DNA from: Lachnospiraceae bacterium
GTDB taxonomy: Bacteria > Bacillota > Clostridia > Lachnospirales > Lachnospiraceae
DNA: 58,098 nucleotides
Assembly (NCBI GenBank): GCA_017550535.1
Contig: JAFZOS010000083.1
Coordinates: forward strand, 1 to 58,098
Direction of reading: 5' to 3'
A program made the position numbers and the translations under genes. Shown here one piece after another: positions 23,541 through 31,812 of the stretch (position 1 is the first letter of the stretch; the number at the start of each line of letters is the position of its first letter). Under the pieces are notes generated by a model, which saw nothing but the letters and a program-made list of their open reading frames with translations, was not told where the DNA came from and searched no databases.

Positions 23541-25799
23541 ATGAGTACAATAAAATACCTTGCAAACGAAAAAATATTCAAACTCGATACGCCGGGATCA
23601 TCGTATGTCTTCGGCATCATCGACGAGGAGAAGTTCCTGCTGCATATGTATTACGGCGGCAGGATAAGCGACGATGATATAAGGTACCGTACAAGGACAA
23701 ATGACTATCCGTTCACGCCGGAGAAAAACAACAGGGACCGGGGCGCCTTCCTTGACAGTGCGTATTTTGAATATCCGACAGAGGGTGTCGGGGATTTCAG
23801 GGCAGGCTGTTTGAGGCTTCGTGATAATGATGGGCATGCGGGCTGCCAGCTTAGTTATGTAAACCATAAGATATATAAGGGCAAACCCGGGCTTGAGGGG
23901 CTTCCGGCAACTTACGTAGCTGACGCAAATGATGCGACAACGCTGAAAGTAAGGCTCGAGGATAAGCTTACCGGGCTGATCGTGACTCTTAATTACACCG
24001 TATTTGAGGACCTTGATGTCATCGCAAGGAGTGTTGGGTTTGAGAATGCAGGAAGGGACACGCTGTATCTTGAGAGTGCATTATCCCTTTGCCTTGATAT
24101 GGAAAATGAGGATTTTGAGATTATCACGTTAAACGGAAGCTGGGCCCGTGAACGTCACACAGACAGGACACGCATAGGATACGGAAGGCATGAAGTATCC
24201 TCAACACGAGGCGAAAGTTCGCATCAGGTCAATCCGTTCATGGCGGTCCTTAACCGTGAAACCACACAGACGTTAGGTGCGGTTTACGGCTTCAGCTTCG
24301 TATATTCCGGGAATTTTACCGCAAGTGTTGAGAGAAACCAGCATGACAGCCTGCGCTGCCTGATGGGCATAAATCCCAAAGGCTTTACATGGAAGCTTAC
24401 ACCAGGAGAAACCTTCACCGCACCGGAGGCCGTAATGGTGTATTCGGGCAGCGGCCTTGACCATATGACGCATACCTTCCATGACCTTTTCAGGGACCAC
24501 CTTATCTGCGGCGCAAACTTAAGCAGCAGGTACAAGGACGCACCGCGCCCGATCCTTATAAATAACTGGGAAGCAACGTATTTTGATTTTGATGATGAAA
24601 AGCTGTTATCGATCGCAAAAGAAGCGGCAAAGTGCGGCATCGAGATGCTCGTCATGGATGACGGCTGGTTTGCGAACCGCAGCTCTGACAACATGGCCCT
24701 CGGCGACTGGTACGTCAATGAGGACAAGCTAAAGGGCGGGCTTAAAAAGCTCGTTGACGCGGTAAACAATGAAGGCCTTAAGTTCGGTATATGGGTTGAG
24801 CCGGAGATGGTATCGCCTGATTCTGATCTTTACCGCAAACACTCCGACTGGGCGATCGCGATACCGGGCAGGCCCGCGACCCTTATGCGGAACCAGTATG
24901 TGCTCGATATGTCGCGCGATGAGGTCGCAGAGGAGATATATTCGCGCATTCACGCGGTGCTTTCGTCCGCAAACATAGAATATGTAAAATGGGACATGAA
25001 TCGGACACTTTGCGATCTTGGAAGTTATGCGCTTGATTCTGACAGGCAGGGCGAACTGTGCCACCGGTACATGCTGAACGTCTATAAAATGCAAAAGCGG
25101 CTGATGGATGATTTTCCGAATATCCTGCTCGAAAACTGCTCCGGAGGGGGCGGCCGTTTCGATCCCGGGATGCTCTATTACGGCCCGCAGATATGGTGCT
25201 CTGACGACACCGATGCGATCGAGCGCCTGCGCATCCAGGAGGGCACTGCGATCGTGTATCCGCTCTCGACGATGGGCGCGCATGTGAGCGACTGTCCGAA
25301 CCATGTAACGGGCAGGATCGCGCCGTTTGAGACCCGCGGCCACGTGGCGCTTGCCGGCACCTTCGGCTATGAGCTCGATATAACGAAGATAAGCGAAAAC
25401 GACAGGGCGCTTATCCCTGCGCAGGTTGAGATGTATCATAAGTATAACGAGCTTGTGCGCGCGGGCGATTACTACAGGCTTGCATCGTACGCGGATAACG
25501 GTTTTTACGATGCGTGGGAAGTGGTAAATAAGGAAGAATCACACGCCCTCGTTACCTACATAAAAGTCATGGCGCGCCCGTATACGCGAAGCAATGTCAT
25601 AAAGCCGCGAGGCCTTGATCCGAAACGCAGGTACATGGTAAGCTGCGACAAGAATATACTGGGGCTGGCGGGTGATTCTTACAAACCGCTCATACTGCAC
25701 GGCGATACACTCATGAACGCGGGGATCATGATAAACGAAAACGCCGAAGAAATGAAGGGCGATTTCCGCAGCGCACTTATAGAGATAAGCGCGGTGTAA
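23541..25799 (+). CDS. Alpha-galactosidase, GH36
   Basis: 752 residues, cytoplasmic tetrameric-type alpha-galactosidase (AgaA/MelA group), removing alpha-1,6-galactose from galactomanno-oligosaccharides or raffinose sugars. The nucleophile D485 is in VKWDMNR and the acid/base D555 in CSDDTDAIER, 70 residues apart as in the family. CSGGGGRFDPGML and WVEPEMVSPDSDLY are also typical. Start at 23541 follows AAAGGAGG; the frame extends upstream through the palindrome, but that extension is not part of the family. With the upstream beta-mannosidase it would allow full breakdown of galactosyl-decorated mannan fragments. Confidence 0.93.
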   Translation: MSTIKYLANEKIFKLDTPGSSYVFGIIDEEKFLLHMYYGGRISDDDIRYRTRTNDYPFTPEKNNRDRGAFLDSAYFEYPTEGVGDFRAGCLRLRDNDGHAGCQLSYVNHKIYKGKPGLEGLPATYVADANDATTLKVRLEDKLTGLIVTLNYTVFEDLDVIARSVGFENAGRDTLYLESALSLCLDMENEDFEIITLNGSWARERHTDRTRIGYGRHEVSSTRGESSHQVNPFMAVLNRETTQTLGAVYGFSFVYSGNFTASVERNQHDSLRCLMGINPKGFTWKLTPGETFTAPEAVMVYSGSGLDHMTHTFHDLFRDHLICGANLSSRYKDAPRPILINNWEATYFDFDDEKLLSIAKEAAKCGIEMLVMDDGWFANRSSDNMALGDWYVNEDKLKGGLKKLVDAVNNEGLKFGIWVEPEMVSPDSDLYRKHSDWAIAIPGRPATLMRNQYVLDMSRDEVAEEIYSRIHAVLSSANIEYVKWDMNRTLCDLGSYALDSDRQGELCHRYMLNVYKMQKRLMDDFPNILLENCSGGGGRFDPGMLYYGPQIWCSDDTDAIERLRIQEGTAIVYPLSTMGAHVSDCPNHVTGRIAPFETRGHVALAGTFGYELDITKISENDRALIPAQVEMYHKYNELVRAGDYYRLASYADNGFYDAWEVVNKEESHALVTYIKVMARPYTRSNVIKPRGLDPKRRYMVSCDKNILGLAGDSYKPLILHGDTLMNAGIMINENAEEMKGDFRSALIEISAV

Positions 25800-25918
25800 A
25801 CTTTTCGCTTGCGGCAGCCGATATATAATTTATAGAAATATCTGCTGGTTTCGAAACGGATTTCGGTCCCCGGGGCTTGACTTGGGGGATACTAAAGATC
25901 ATTCAAGGAGGAATGGCT

Positions 25919-26749
25919 ATGGCAATAAGTACCGCATCTGTTACTCAGGACATTGATAAGGTTTACGGTTCGAACGGTCCGTCCAAGGTTTCAAAACCCA
26001 AAAGTGAATACGGAAAAACAGTAGGCGAGCCCAAGCTTTCGGAGGAGGGCAAGAAGTACTACGAAGAGCTTAAGAATAAGTACAAGGGGTACGATTTTAT
26101 CCTTGTGAGCAAGGATCAGGTCGCAAACGCGAAGGCTTCTGCGGCGAAGTATGCAAACCCCTTAAAGCCGGTCGTGCTGATCGATGAGGACAAGATCGAA
26201 AAGATGGCGACGGATCCCGAGTACCGCAAGAAATACGAAGGGATAATAGCGGGCGCGGGCGCTGACCTTAACAAGCTTAAGAACAGCATCGCATCGACGG
26301 GAGCAAATGTTGCCGGCTTTGGCATCCAGGTTAACGATGCCGGCACGGCGAGCTATTTTGCGGTCCTTAAAAAATCGGGCGACGCTCAGAAGGAGCGTAT
26401 CGAGGCAAAGAGAGTAAAGGCCAAAGAGGCCGCAAAGGTTGCCAAAAAGAAAGCCGATAAAAAGCACCGGGAAGAGGAGATAAAGCGAAAACGGGAGGAG
26501 AGAAAAGCGGAAAAGCCCGACCTTACCGAAGAAGAGCTTGATAAGATAAAAGGTGACCTTAGGAAAGTTGCGGAGGAATACAAAGCGGCTCATCCCGGGA
26601 AAAAGGAAAATGACTTCGAGATAATAAGCGCTTCAAGCATAGAGGAGCTTACACAGAAGCTTGAAGATCATGTGCAGAATACGATGGTTGATTCTGTAAG
26701 GACCGAGCAGGAGAAGATGGTCGGTGGGACTATCGATTTTAAGGGTTAG
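25919..26749 (+). CDS. DUF6033-like protein, Lys/Glu-rich, unknown function
   Basis: 276 residues, no signal peptide. The central region is well conserved in style with a Lachnospiraceae protein family I recall as DUF6033 (YYEELKNKYKGYDFILVSKDQ... PVVLIDEDKIEKMATDPEYRKKYEGII). Residues about 155-220 form a highly charged helical or coiled segment of Lys, Arg and Glu. AAGGAGG lies 7 nt before the ATG at 25919; two earlier in-frame starts have poor spacing. Its stop abuts that of the convergent HD-domain gene with no gap. Function unknown. Confidence 0.75.
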   Translation: MAISTASVTQDIDKVYGSNGPSKVSKPKSEYGKTVGEPKLSEEGKKYYEELKNKYKGYDFILVSKDQVANAKASAAKYANPLKPVVLIDEDKIEKMATDPEYRKKYEGIIAGAGADLNKLKNSIASTGANVAGFGIQVNDAGTASYFAVLKKSGDAQKERIEAKRVKAKEAAKVAKKKADKKHREEEIKRKREERKAEKPDLTEEELDKIKGDLRKVAEEYKAAHPGKKENDFEIISASSIEELTQKLEDHVQNTMVDSVRTEQEKMVGGTIDFKG

Positions 26750-27229
26750 TTAAGTGCCGGATTTCCTGTGAAAAAGGGTTTCCCTTGCGGACACGATCTT
26801 GTCCGCGATACATACAAGGACAGCCTCCCTCGAACGGGGGAGGTTCCTTAATGTAAGGGGCCACATATGCGACTCGATCACGTGCTGTGTGTGCCTGTCG
26901 ATGTTGAAATATTTGACCGCGCGTTCCTTGGCGCGCTTTGCATGCGTGAAGCCGTGCATGTCAAAGAGCTTGCGCTTTACCTTGTCATTATGCCAGTCAT
27001 ATCCGAAAAAATCATGCAGCAGGGCGCCCTCGATGAGCGCCTTTTCGTTTATCTTAAGCCTGAGTCCGTGCGCGAGTTTATAAGCTGTGTGCGCCACCGA
27101 GTTGACATGGTCGTACACGGACACGTCTCCGTGCTGGACATAGTTCTTCATTTCCTGAACCTTGTGGTGGCTTAATACCCTGTGGGCATGAAAGTTAAAT
27201 TGTTTTTTGTGTTTCCGATTGAGAGTCAT
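26750..27229 (-). CDS. HD domain phosphohydrolase-like protein
   Basis: 159 residues with a compact HD fold: His in VYDHVNSVAHTAY, the HD pair in LLHDFFGYDWH, His in ESHMWPL and a late Asp in CIADKI. This arrangement binds divalent metal and would hydrolyse a phosphoester or nucleotide; the substrate is unknown. GGAGTAACGAAA precedes the ATG. It converges on the DUF6033-like gene and has a palindromic element in its upstream region. Confidence 0.85.
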   Translation of the reverse strand: MTLNRKHKKQFNFHAHRVLSHHKVQEMKNYVQHGDVSVYDHVNSVAHTAYKLAHGLRLKINEKALIEGALLHDFFGYDWHNDKVKRKLFDMHGFTHAKRAKERAVKYFNIDRHTQHVIESHMWPLTLRNLPRSREAVLVCIADKIVSARETLFHRKSGT

Positions 27230-27262
27230 TTTCGTTACTCCTTATTGTATATTATATCACAT

Positions 27263-27339
27263 TTTCAGACATGGGGACGGTTCTTCCGTCTGGTTTTTGT
27301 CAGCAAAACCAGACGGAAGAACCGTCCCCATGTCTGAAA
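27263..27339. repeat. Palindromic element, complete, type A, between divergent HD and malic enzyme genes
   Basis: Arms TTTCAGACATGGGGACGG... and its complement, loop around GTCAGC. It separates two divergent promoters. Confidence 0.95.
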
Positions 27340-27345
27340 GTTCCC

Positions 27346-27373
27346 TTGAAAAAATCAGCACATCCTGTATAAT
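27346..27373 (+). promoter_or_regulatory. Sigma-70-type promoter of the malic enzyme gene
   Basis: TTGAAA and TATAAT separated by 16 bp. The -35 box begins 7 bp after the palindromic element. Confidence 0.7.
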
Positions 27374-27415
27374 AAATTAGGTTTATTCACAGAAACAATA
27401 CACAAGGAGAATCAC

Positions 27416-28588
27416 ATGGACAAGAAAGAATTCGCACTTAAAAAACATGAGGAATGGAACGGTAAACTGGAGGTCGTACCGCGCTGTGAAGTTAACACGA
27501 TGGACGATCTGTCGGTCGCATATACGCCGGGAGTTGCCGAGCCCTGCCTTAAGATAAAGGATGATGTTGATCTAAGCTACAAGTACACCAGGCGCGGAAA
27601 CATGGTAGCCGTTATAACGGACGGTACCGCGGTGCTGGGACTCGGTGATATAGGTCCCGAGGCAGGCATGCCGGTAATGGAAGGAAAGTGCGTGCTTTTC
27701 AAGCGTTTCGGAGGAGTTGATGCTTTCCCTCTGTGCGTGCGCAGTAAGGATGTTGACGAGATAGTAAATACGGTTGCTCTGCTTGCGGGTTCGTTCGGAG
27801 GCGTTAACCTTGAAGACATTTCGGCGCCCAGGTGCTTTGAGATAGAAAAGAAATTAAAGGAGCGCTGCGACATCCCGATCTTCCATGACGATCAGCACGG
27901 TACCGCGGTAGTCGTTCTGGCAGGACTTATCAATGCACTTAAGCTTGTAAATAAGAAGATGGAGGATATTTCGGTAGTCGTAAACGGCTCGGGTGCGGCA
28001 GGCATAGCGATCACAAAACTCCTTATGAAGACGGGCCTTAAGAGCGTAGTTCTTTGCGATACAAAGGGCGCAATTTACGAAGGCAGGGACAACTTAAACA
28101 GCATAAAGGCCGAGATGGCAAAGATATCAAACCTTCAGAAGATAAAGGGCGGACTTGCGGACGTCATTAAGGGCGCGGATGTGTTTATCGGCGTTTCTGC
28201 ACCGGGCGTTCTGACGGCTGACATGGTAAAAACAATGGCCAAGGATCCCATAGTTTTTGCGATGGCAAATCCCGTTCCCGAGATCCTTCCCGAAGAAGCA
28301 AAGAAGGCAGGCGTTGCCGTAATGGGCACGGGTCGTTCCGATTACCCCAACCAGATAAACAACGTGCTTGCTTTCCCCGGCATTTTCAGGGGGACTCTTG
28401 ATGTACGGGCAAGGGATATAAATGATGATATGAAGCTCGCAGCAGCATATGCGATCGCAGGCATAATAAGCGATGATGAGTTAAAACCCGAATACGTTAT
28501 TCCCGACAGCTTCAATGAGAATGTAAGGGATGCGGTAGCAAGCGCGGTAGCCGAGGCGGCAAGAAAATCCGGAGTAGCGAGGATATAA
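27416..28588 (+). CDS. NAD(P)-dependent malic enzyme
   Basis: 390 residues. Oxidative decarboxylation of L-malate to pyruvate with NAD or NADP reduction. The short bacterial form begins with the conserved AYTPGVAEPC, includes the metal and substrate segment FHDDQHGTA and the dinucleotide fold VVVNGSGAAGIAI. GGAGAATCAC immediately precedes the ATG, giving a ribosome site at optimal spacing. It is transcribed alone from a clear promoter. Cofactor preference cannot be read with confidence. Confidence 0.95.
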   Translation: MDKKEFALKKHEEWNGKLEVVPRCEVNTMDDLSVAYTPGVAEPCLKIKDDVDLSYKYTRRGNMVAVITDGTAVLGLGDIGPEAGMPVMEGKCVLFKRFGGVDAFPLCVRSKDVDEIVNTVALLAGSFGGVNLEDISAPRCFEIEKKLKERCDIPIFHDDQHGTAVVVLAGLINALKLVNKKMEDISVVVNGSGAAGIAITKLLMKTGLKSVVLCDTKGAIYEGRDNLNSIKAEMAKISNLQKIKGGLADVIKGADVFIGVSAPGVLTADMVKTMAKDPIVFAMANPVPEILPEEAKKAGVAVMGTGRSDYPNQINNVLAFPGIFRGTLDVRARDINDDMKLAAAYAIAGIISDDELKPEYVIPDSFNENVRDAVASAVAEAARKSGVARI

Positions 28589-28601
28589 GAATAACAAGGG
28601 T

Positions 28602-28629
28602 GGGACAAAAGAACCGTCCCCGTGTCCCA
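28602..28629. repeat. Palindromic element, half copy, type B
   Basis: Right arm only (GGGACAAAAGAACCGTCCCC and onward), 14 bp after the malic enzyme stop. Confidence 0.85.
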
Positions 28630-28893
28630 CCACCTCGTGGTCCCAAATCTGGACAGTAAAGTAGCCCGAAGGGGGAACCAACGGGCTACGATGAGGGGAG
28701 TATAAATAATTAATAAGGGGTCGTAATCGAGAATCCTTTGAAGGGTTGATTCCCGTTTACATGTTTGATTATAGTACATAATCGCAAAAAACACAACAGT
28801 TTTTTAAAAATAGTGGCAACTTTTTTTGTAAACACAAAATGTTGTGGAATTCAGTAATAATGCGGTTTACATAAACATTACAGGACGACAAAA
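28630..28893. other. Non-coding stretch before the RNA methyltransferase gene
   Basis: Holds a hairpin with arms GTAGCCCG (28661-28668) and CGGGCTAC (28682-28689), a second small stem around GAATCC/GGTTGATTC, and A/T-rich sequence with several poly-A and poly-T tracts near the promoter. No gene visible. Confidence 0.5.
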
Positions 28894-30036
28894 ATGACAA
28901 AATTTGAGCTGATCGCACCCTGCCATTTTGGAATGGAAGCGGTGCTCAAAAGAGAGATATTTGACTTGGGATACGACGTCACCGAAGTGGCCGACGGGAG
29001 GGTGACTTTTGAGGGCGATGAGGAGGCTGTCGTGCGCGCCAACATTTCCCTTCGGACCGCCGAGCGCATCCTTATAAAAGCCGCGTCTTTTAAGGCGACG
29101 ACCTTCGATGAGCTGTTCGAAGGCACGAAGGCCGTGCACTGGGAGGATTACATCCCGAAAGACGGTAAGTTCTGGGCCGCCAAGGCCTCCGGCATAAAAA
29201 GCAAACTCTTCAGCTCATCCGACATCCAGTCGATCGTCAAAAAAGCAATGGTCGAGCGCCTAAAGCAGACCTATAACATAAGCTGGTTTGAAGAAACCGG
29301 CGCATCCTATCCCCTTCGCGTATCCATAATGAAGGATCTGGTCACGATAGGCCTTGATACGAGCGGAGAATCACTTCACAAGCGCGGTTACAGAAAGCTC
29401 GTGAGCAAGGCGCCCGTCGCCGAAAACCTGGCCGCCGCGATGATCATGCTCACTCCCTGGAATAAGGACAGGATCCTTGTCGATCCCTTCTGCGGCAGCG
29501 GCACCATTCCCATCGAGGCTGCCATGATCGCCTGCAATATCGCCCCCGGACTAAACCGGAGCTTTACAGCGCAGGACTGGGGTAATATCATAGGAAGTGA
29601 TATATGGGATGAGGTGCGGGAAGAATCACGCGAACTCATCGATTTAAGTGTCGAAACGGATATCCAGGGCTACGACATTGACGGTGATATAATAAAGGCT
29701 GCAAGGGACAACGCAGCTCTTGCGGGAGTAGCGGATAAGATCCATTTCCAGAGGCGTCCGGTAGCAGAACTCAGGCATCCTAAAAAGTACGGTTTTATCA
29801 TAACCAACCCTCCCTACGGCGAACGCATCGGGGATAAGGAAGAGATGGCCGGGCTTTACCGTGAGTTGTGTGATTCTTACAAAGGTCTTGACTCCTGGTC
29901 TGCATACATAATCACCGGGTTTGACGAAGTCGAGAAGATCATGGGCCGCAAGGCTGACAAAAACCGCAAGATCTACAACGGAATGATGAAGACATATTAT
30001 TATCAGTTCATGGGGCCCAAGCCCCCGAAGCGTTAA
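28894..30036 (+). CDS. THUMP-domain class I SAM-dependent RNA methyltransferase (RlmL/YpsC type)
   Basis: 380 residues. An N-terminal ferredoxin-like region and THUMP RNA-binding domain (about 1-160) precede a Rossmann methyltransferase with the SAM motif VDPFCGSGTIPIE and the catalytic NPPY motif (NPPYGERIG). This architecture matches the N-terminal half of RlmL and B. subtilis YpsC, which make N2-methylguanosine in 23S rRNA. It opens a run of closely spaced genes (16-35 bp gaps) containing rdgB and the phosphodiesterase, probably an operon. Confidence 0.92.
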   Translation: MTKFELIAPCHFGMEAVLKREIFDLGYDVTEVADGRVTFEGDEEAVVRANISLRTAERILIKAASFKATTFDELFEGTKAVHWEDYIPKDGKFWAAKASGIKSKLFSSSDIQSIVKKAMVERLKQTYNISWFEETGASYPLRVSIMKDLVTIGLDTSGESLHKRGYRKLVSKAPVAENLAAAMIMLTPWNKDRILVDPFCGSGTIPIEAAMIACNIAPGLNRSFTAQDWGNIIGSDIWDEVREESRELIDLSVETDIQGYDIDGDIIKAARDNAALAGVADKIHFQRRPVAELRHPKKYGFIITNPPYGERIGDKEEMAGLYRELCDSYKGLDSWSAYIITGFDEVEKIMGRKADKNRKIYNGMMKTYYYQFMGPKPPKR

Positions 30037-30051
30037 ATACAGAGGTAAACA

Positions 30052-30654
30052 ATGAAACAGTTATTGATGGCGACAACAAACGAAGGCAAACTTAATGAGA
30101 TAAGGATGATGCTTGAAGGAACGGACGTGGAAGTCCTGTCCCTTAAGGATGCGGGGATATTGACCGAGGTGGTCGAAGACGGAAAAACCTTTGAAGAGAA
30201 CGCACTTATCAAGGCCCGCGCCATTATGAAGGAGACCGGAAAGCTGACTCTTGCCGATGACTCGGGACTCGAGGTTGATTTTCTAAATAAGGAGCCGGGG
30301 ATATACTCTGCGAGGTACTGCGGAGTGAACACGCCCTACAGCATAAAGAACAGGAACATTTTGGAGCGGCTTATCGACGTTCCCGATGAGAAGCGTACGG
30401 CCAGGTTCGTGTGCGCGATCGCGGCCGTGTTCCCGGACGGGAGCGAAAAGACCGTGCAGGCGACTTTTGAGGGCAGGATCGGTTATGAGGAAAAGGGTGA
30501 GCACGGCTTCGGCTACGACCCGATCTTCTACCTTCCCGACAGGGGCTGCTATTCGGCCGAGCTTGAGCCTGAGGAAAAGAACAGGATAAGTCACAGGGGG
30601 AAGGCGCTTAAGCTCATGCTTGACGAACTTAAGGCGTGCGGGGCGCTCGGATAG
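30052..30654 (+). CDS. rdgB: Non-canonical purine NTP pyrophosphatase, RdgB/HAM1
   Basis: 200 residues. Hydrolyses ITP, dITP and XTP to monophosphates, keeping deaminated purines out of nucleic acids. Family motifs: MATTNEGKLNE at the N-terminus, LADDSGLEVD, GFGYDPIFY and the C-terminal SHRGKALK. It begins 15 bp after the methyltransferase. Confidence 0.96.
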   Translation: MKQLLMATTNEGKLNEIRMMLEGTDVEVLSLKDAGILTEVVEDGKTFEENALIKARAIMKETGKLTLADDSGLEVDFLNKEPGIYSARYCGVNTPYSIKNRNILERLIDVPDEKRTARFVCAIAAVFPDGSEKTVQATFEGRIGYEEKGEHGFGYDPIFYLPDRGCYSAELEPEEKNRISHRGKALKLMLDELKACGALG

Positions 30655-30670
30655 GAAGCGCCGGGACTAT

Positions 30671-31150
30671 ATGAAAGTACTTATCGTAAGCGACACCCAT
30701 GGATATGAGGGCAATATGTGGAAGGTGATCTACCGCGAGGAGCCGGTCGACATGTTCATCCACTGCGGCGACATCGAGCATATGCCGACGGAGCTTGTAA
30801 AATACTTCGACTGCCCGGTCCATGTGGTCAAGGGAAACAACGATTATATGCTGCGGCTGCCCGAGGTCGACCGCTTCGAGATAGCAGGGCGCCGGGTCGT
30901 GTTGACGCACGGCCATCACCACAACATCTACCGAAACCAGGACGCGATGTTTTATTTCGGCGAGGAGAATCACGCTGACATCGTCATCTTCGGTCACATC
31001 CACATGCCCATAATCGCAGAATCACGCGGGATCACGATCTTAAACCCGGGTTCGCTTTCACTGCCGCGCCAGGCCGGCGGAAGACCATCTTATATAATTA
31101 TGACAATTTCAGAGCGCAATGAATTCGATTTTGTGGTAAGATATATATAA
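30671..31150 (+). CDS. YfcE/MJ0936-type metallophosphodiesterase
   Basis: 159 residues. Calcineurin-like fold with all metal-binding motifs: SDTHGYEG, HCGDIEH, KGNND, LTHGHHH and FGHIHMP. Members hydrolyse artificial phosphodiesters; the natural substrate is unclear. It follows rdgB by 16 bp, a pairing common in clostridia. The ATG at 30671 gives the canonical start MKVLIVSDTHG; an ATG at 30620 would overlap rdgB. Confidence 0.93.
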   Translation: MKVLIVSDTHGYEGNMWKVIYREEPVDMFIHCGDIEHMPTELVKYFDCPVHVVKGNNDYMLRLPEVDRFEIAGRRVVLTHGHHHNIYRNQDAMFYFGEENHADIVIFGHIHMPIIAESRGITILNPGSLSLPRQAGGRPSYIIMTISERNEFDFVVRYI

Positions 31151-31170
31151 ATAAATTCAAGGAGGACACA

Positions 31171-31806
31171 ATGGACAAAACCAGGGAGATCCACGTAAGC
31201 AATGATGAAAAGACAACAGCGGCAGCGCTTAAGCTTGCCGATGATTTTATTGAACAGCTGGGACTTACCGGAAAGCCGGCGATCCGTTTCAGGCTTATTG
31301 CCGAGGAAACGCTCGGCATGGTCCGCGCGATGACGGGTGATTTTGATGCTCTGTTCTGGCTTGAAAACGAGGATGACAAATACAGGGTCAAGCTCATCGC
31401 TACGACCAAGATGGATATGGATAAGAAGGAAAGCCTCATAGCCGCATCCACTTCGGGTAAAAATGCTGCGGTAAAGGGCGTCATGGGCAAGATCGGCGAG
31501 ATCATCGAAAACGGCCTTTTAAACTACGAAGATGTGGCAAAGCTACAGCAGGAATACGGCACGGGCTATCTTGATTATGCGGCTATGGGATTTAACGTAA
31601 GTGCCGAATATATGACCGCGGGGGCACCGCTTGTCTGGTCGCTGAATAATTACAGGGAGCAGCTTGAGAATGCGGTTGAGACCGACGATCCCGCAAAGGC
31701 TGCATGGGACGAACTGGAAGAATCAATAGTGGCAAGCATTGCCGAAGACATAACGGTCGGCGTTAAGAAGGACCGCGTGGATATGACGATAACAGCAAAG
31801 TTTTAA
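31171..31806 (+). CDS. Uncharacterised 211-aa protein upstream of GGDEF-EAL
   Basis: Soluble, acidic, no signal peptide. The N-terminal part (FRLIAEETLGMVRAM) weakly recalls the N-box helix of GHKL-type ATPases, but a glycine-rich lid is not obvious, so this is only a suggestion. The C-terminus has VGVKKDRVDMTITAKF, a beta hairpin-like end also seen in such folds. AAGGAGG precedes the ATG. It lies 6 bp before a GGDEF-EAL gene, suggesting a partner role in c-di-GMP signalling. Confidence 0.6.
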   Translation: MDKTREIHVSNDEKTTAAALKLADDFIEQLGLTGKPAIRFRLIAEETLGMVRAMTGDFDALFWLENEDDKYRVKLIATTKMDMDKKESLIAASTSGKNAAVKGVMGKIGEIIENGLLNYEDVAKLQQEYGTGYLDYAAMGFNVSAEYMTAGAPLVWSLNNYREQLENAVETDDPAKAAWDELEESIVASIAEDITVGVKKDRVDMTITAKF

Positions 31807-31812
31807 TGAAAA

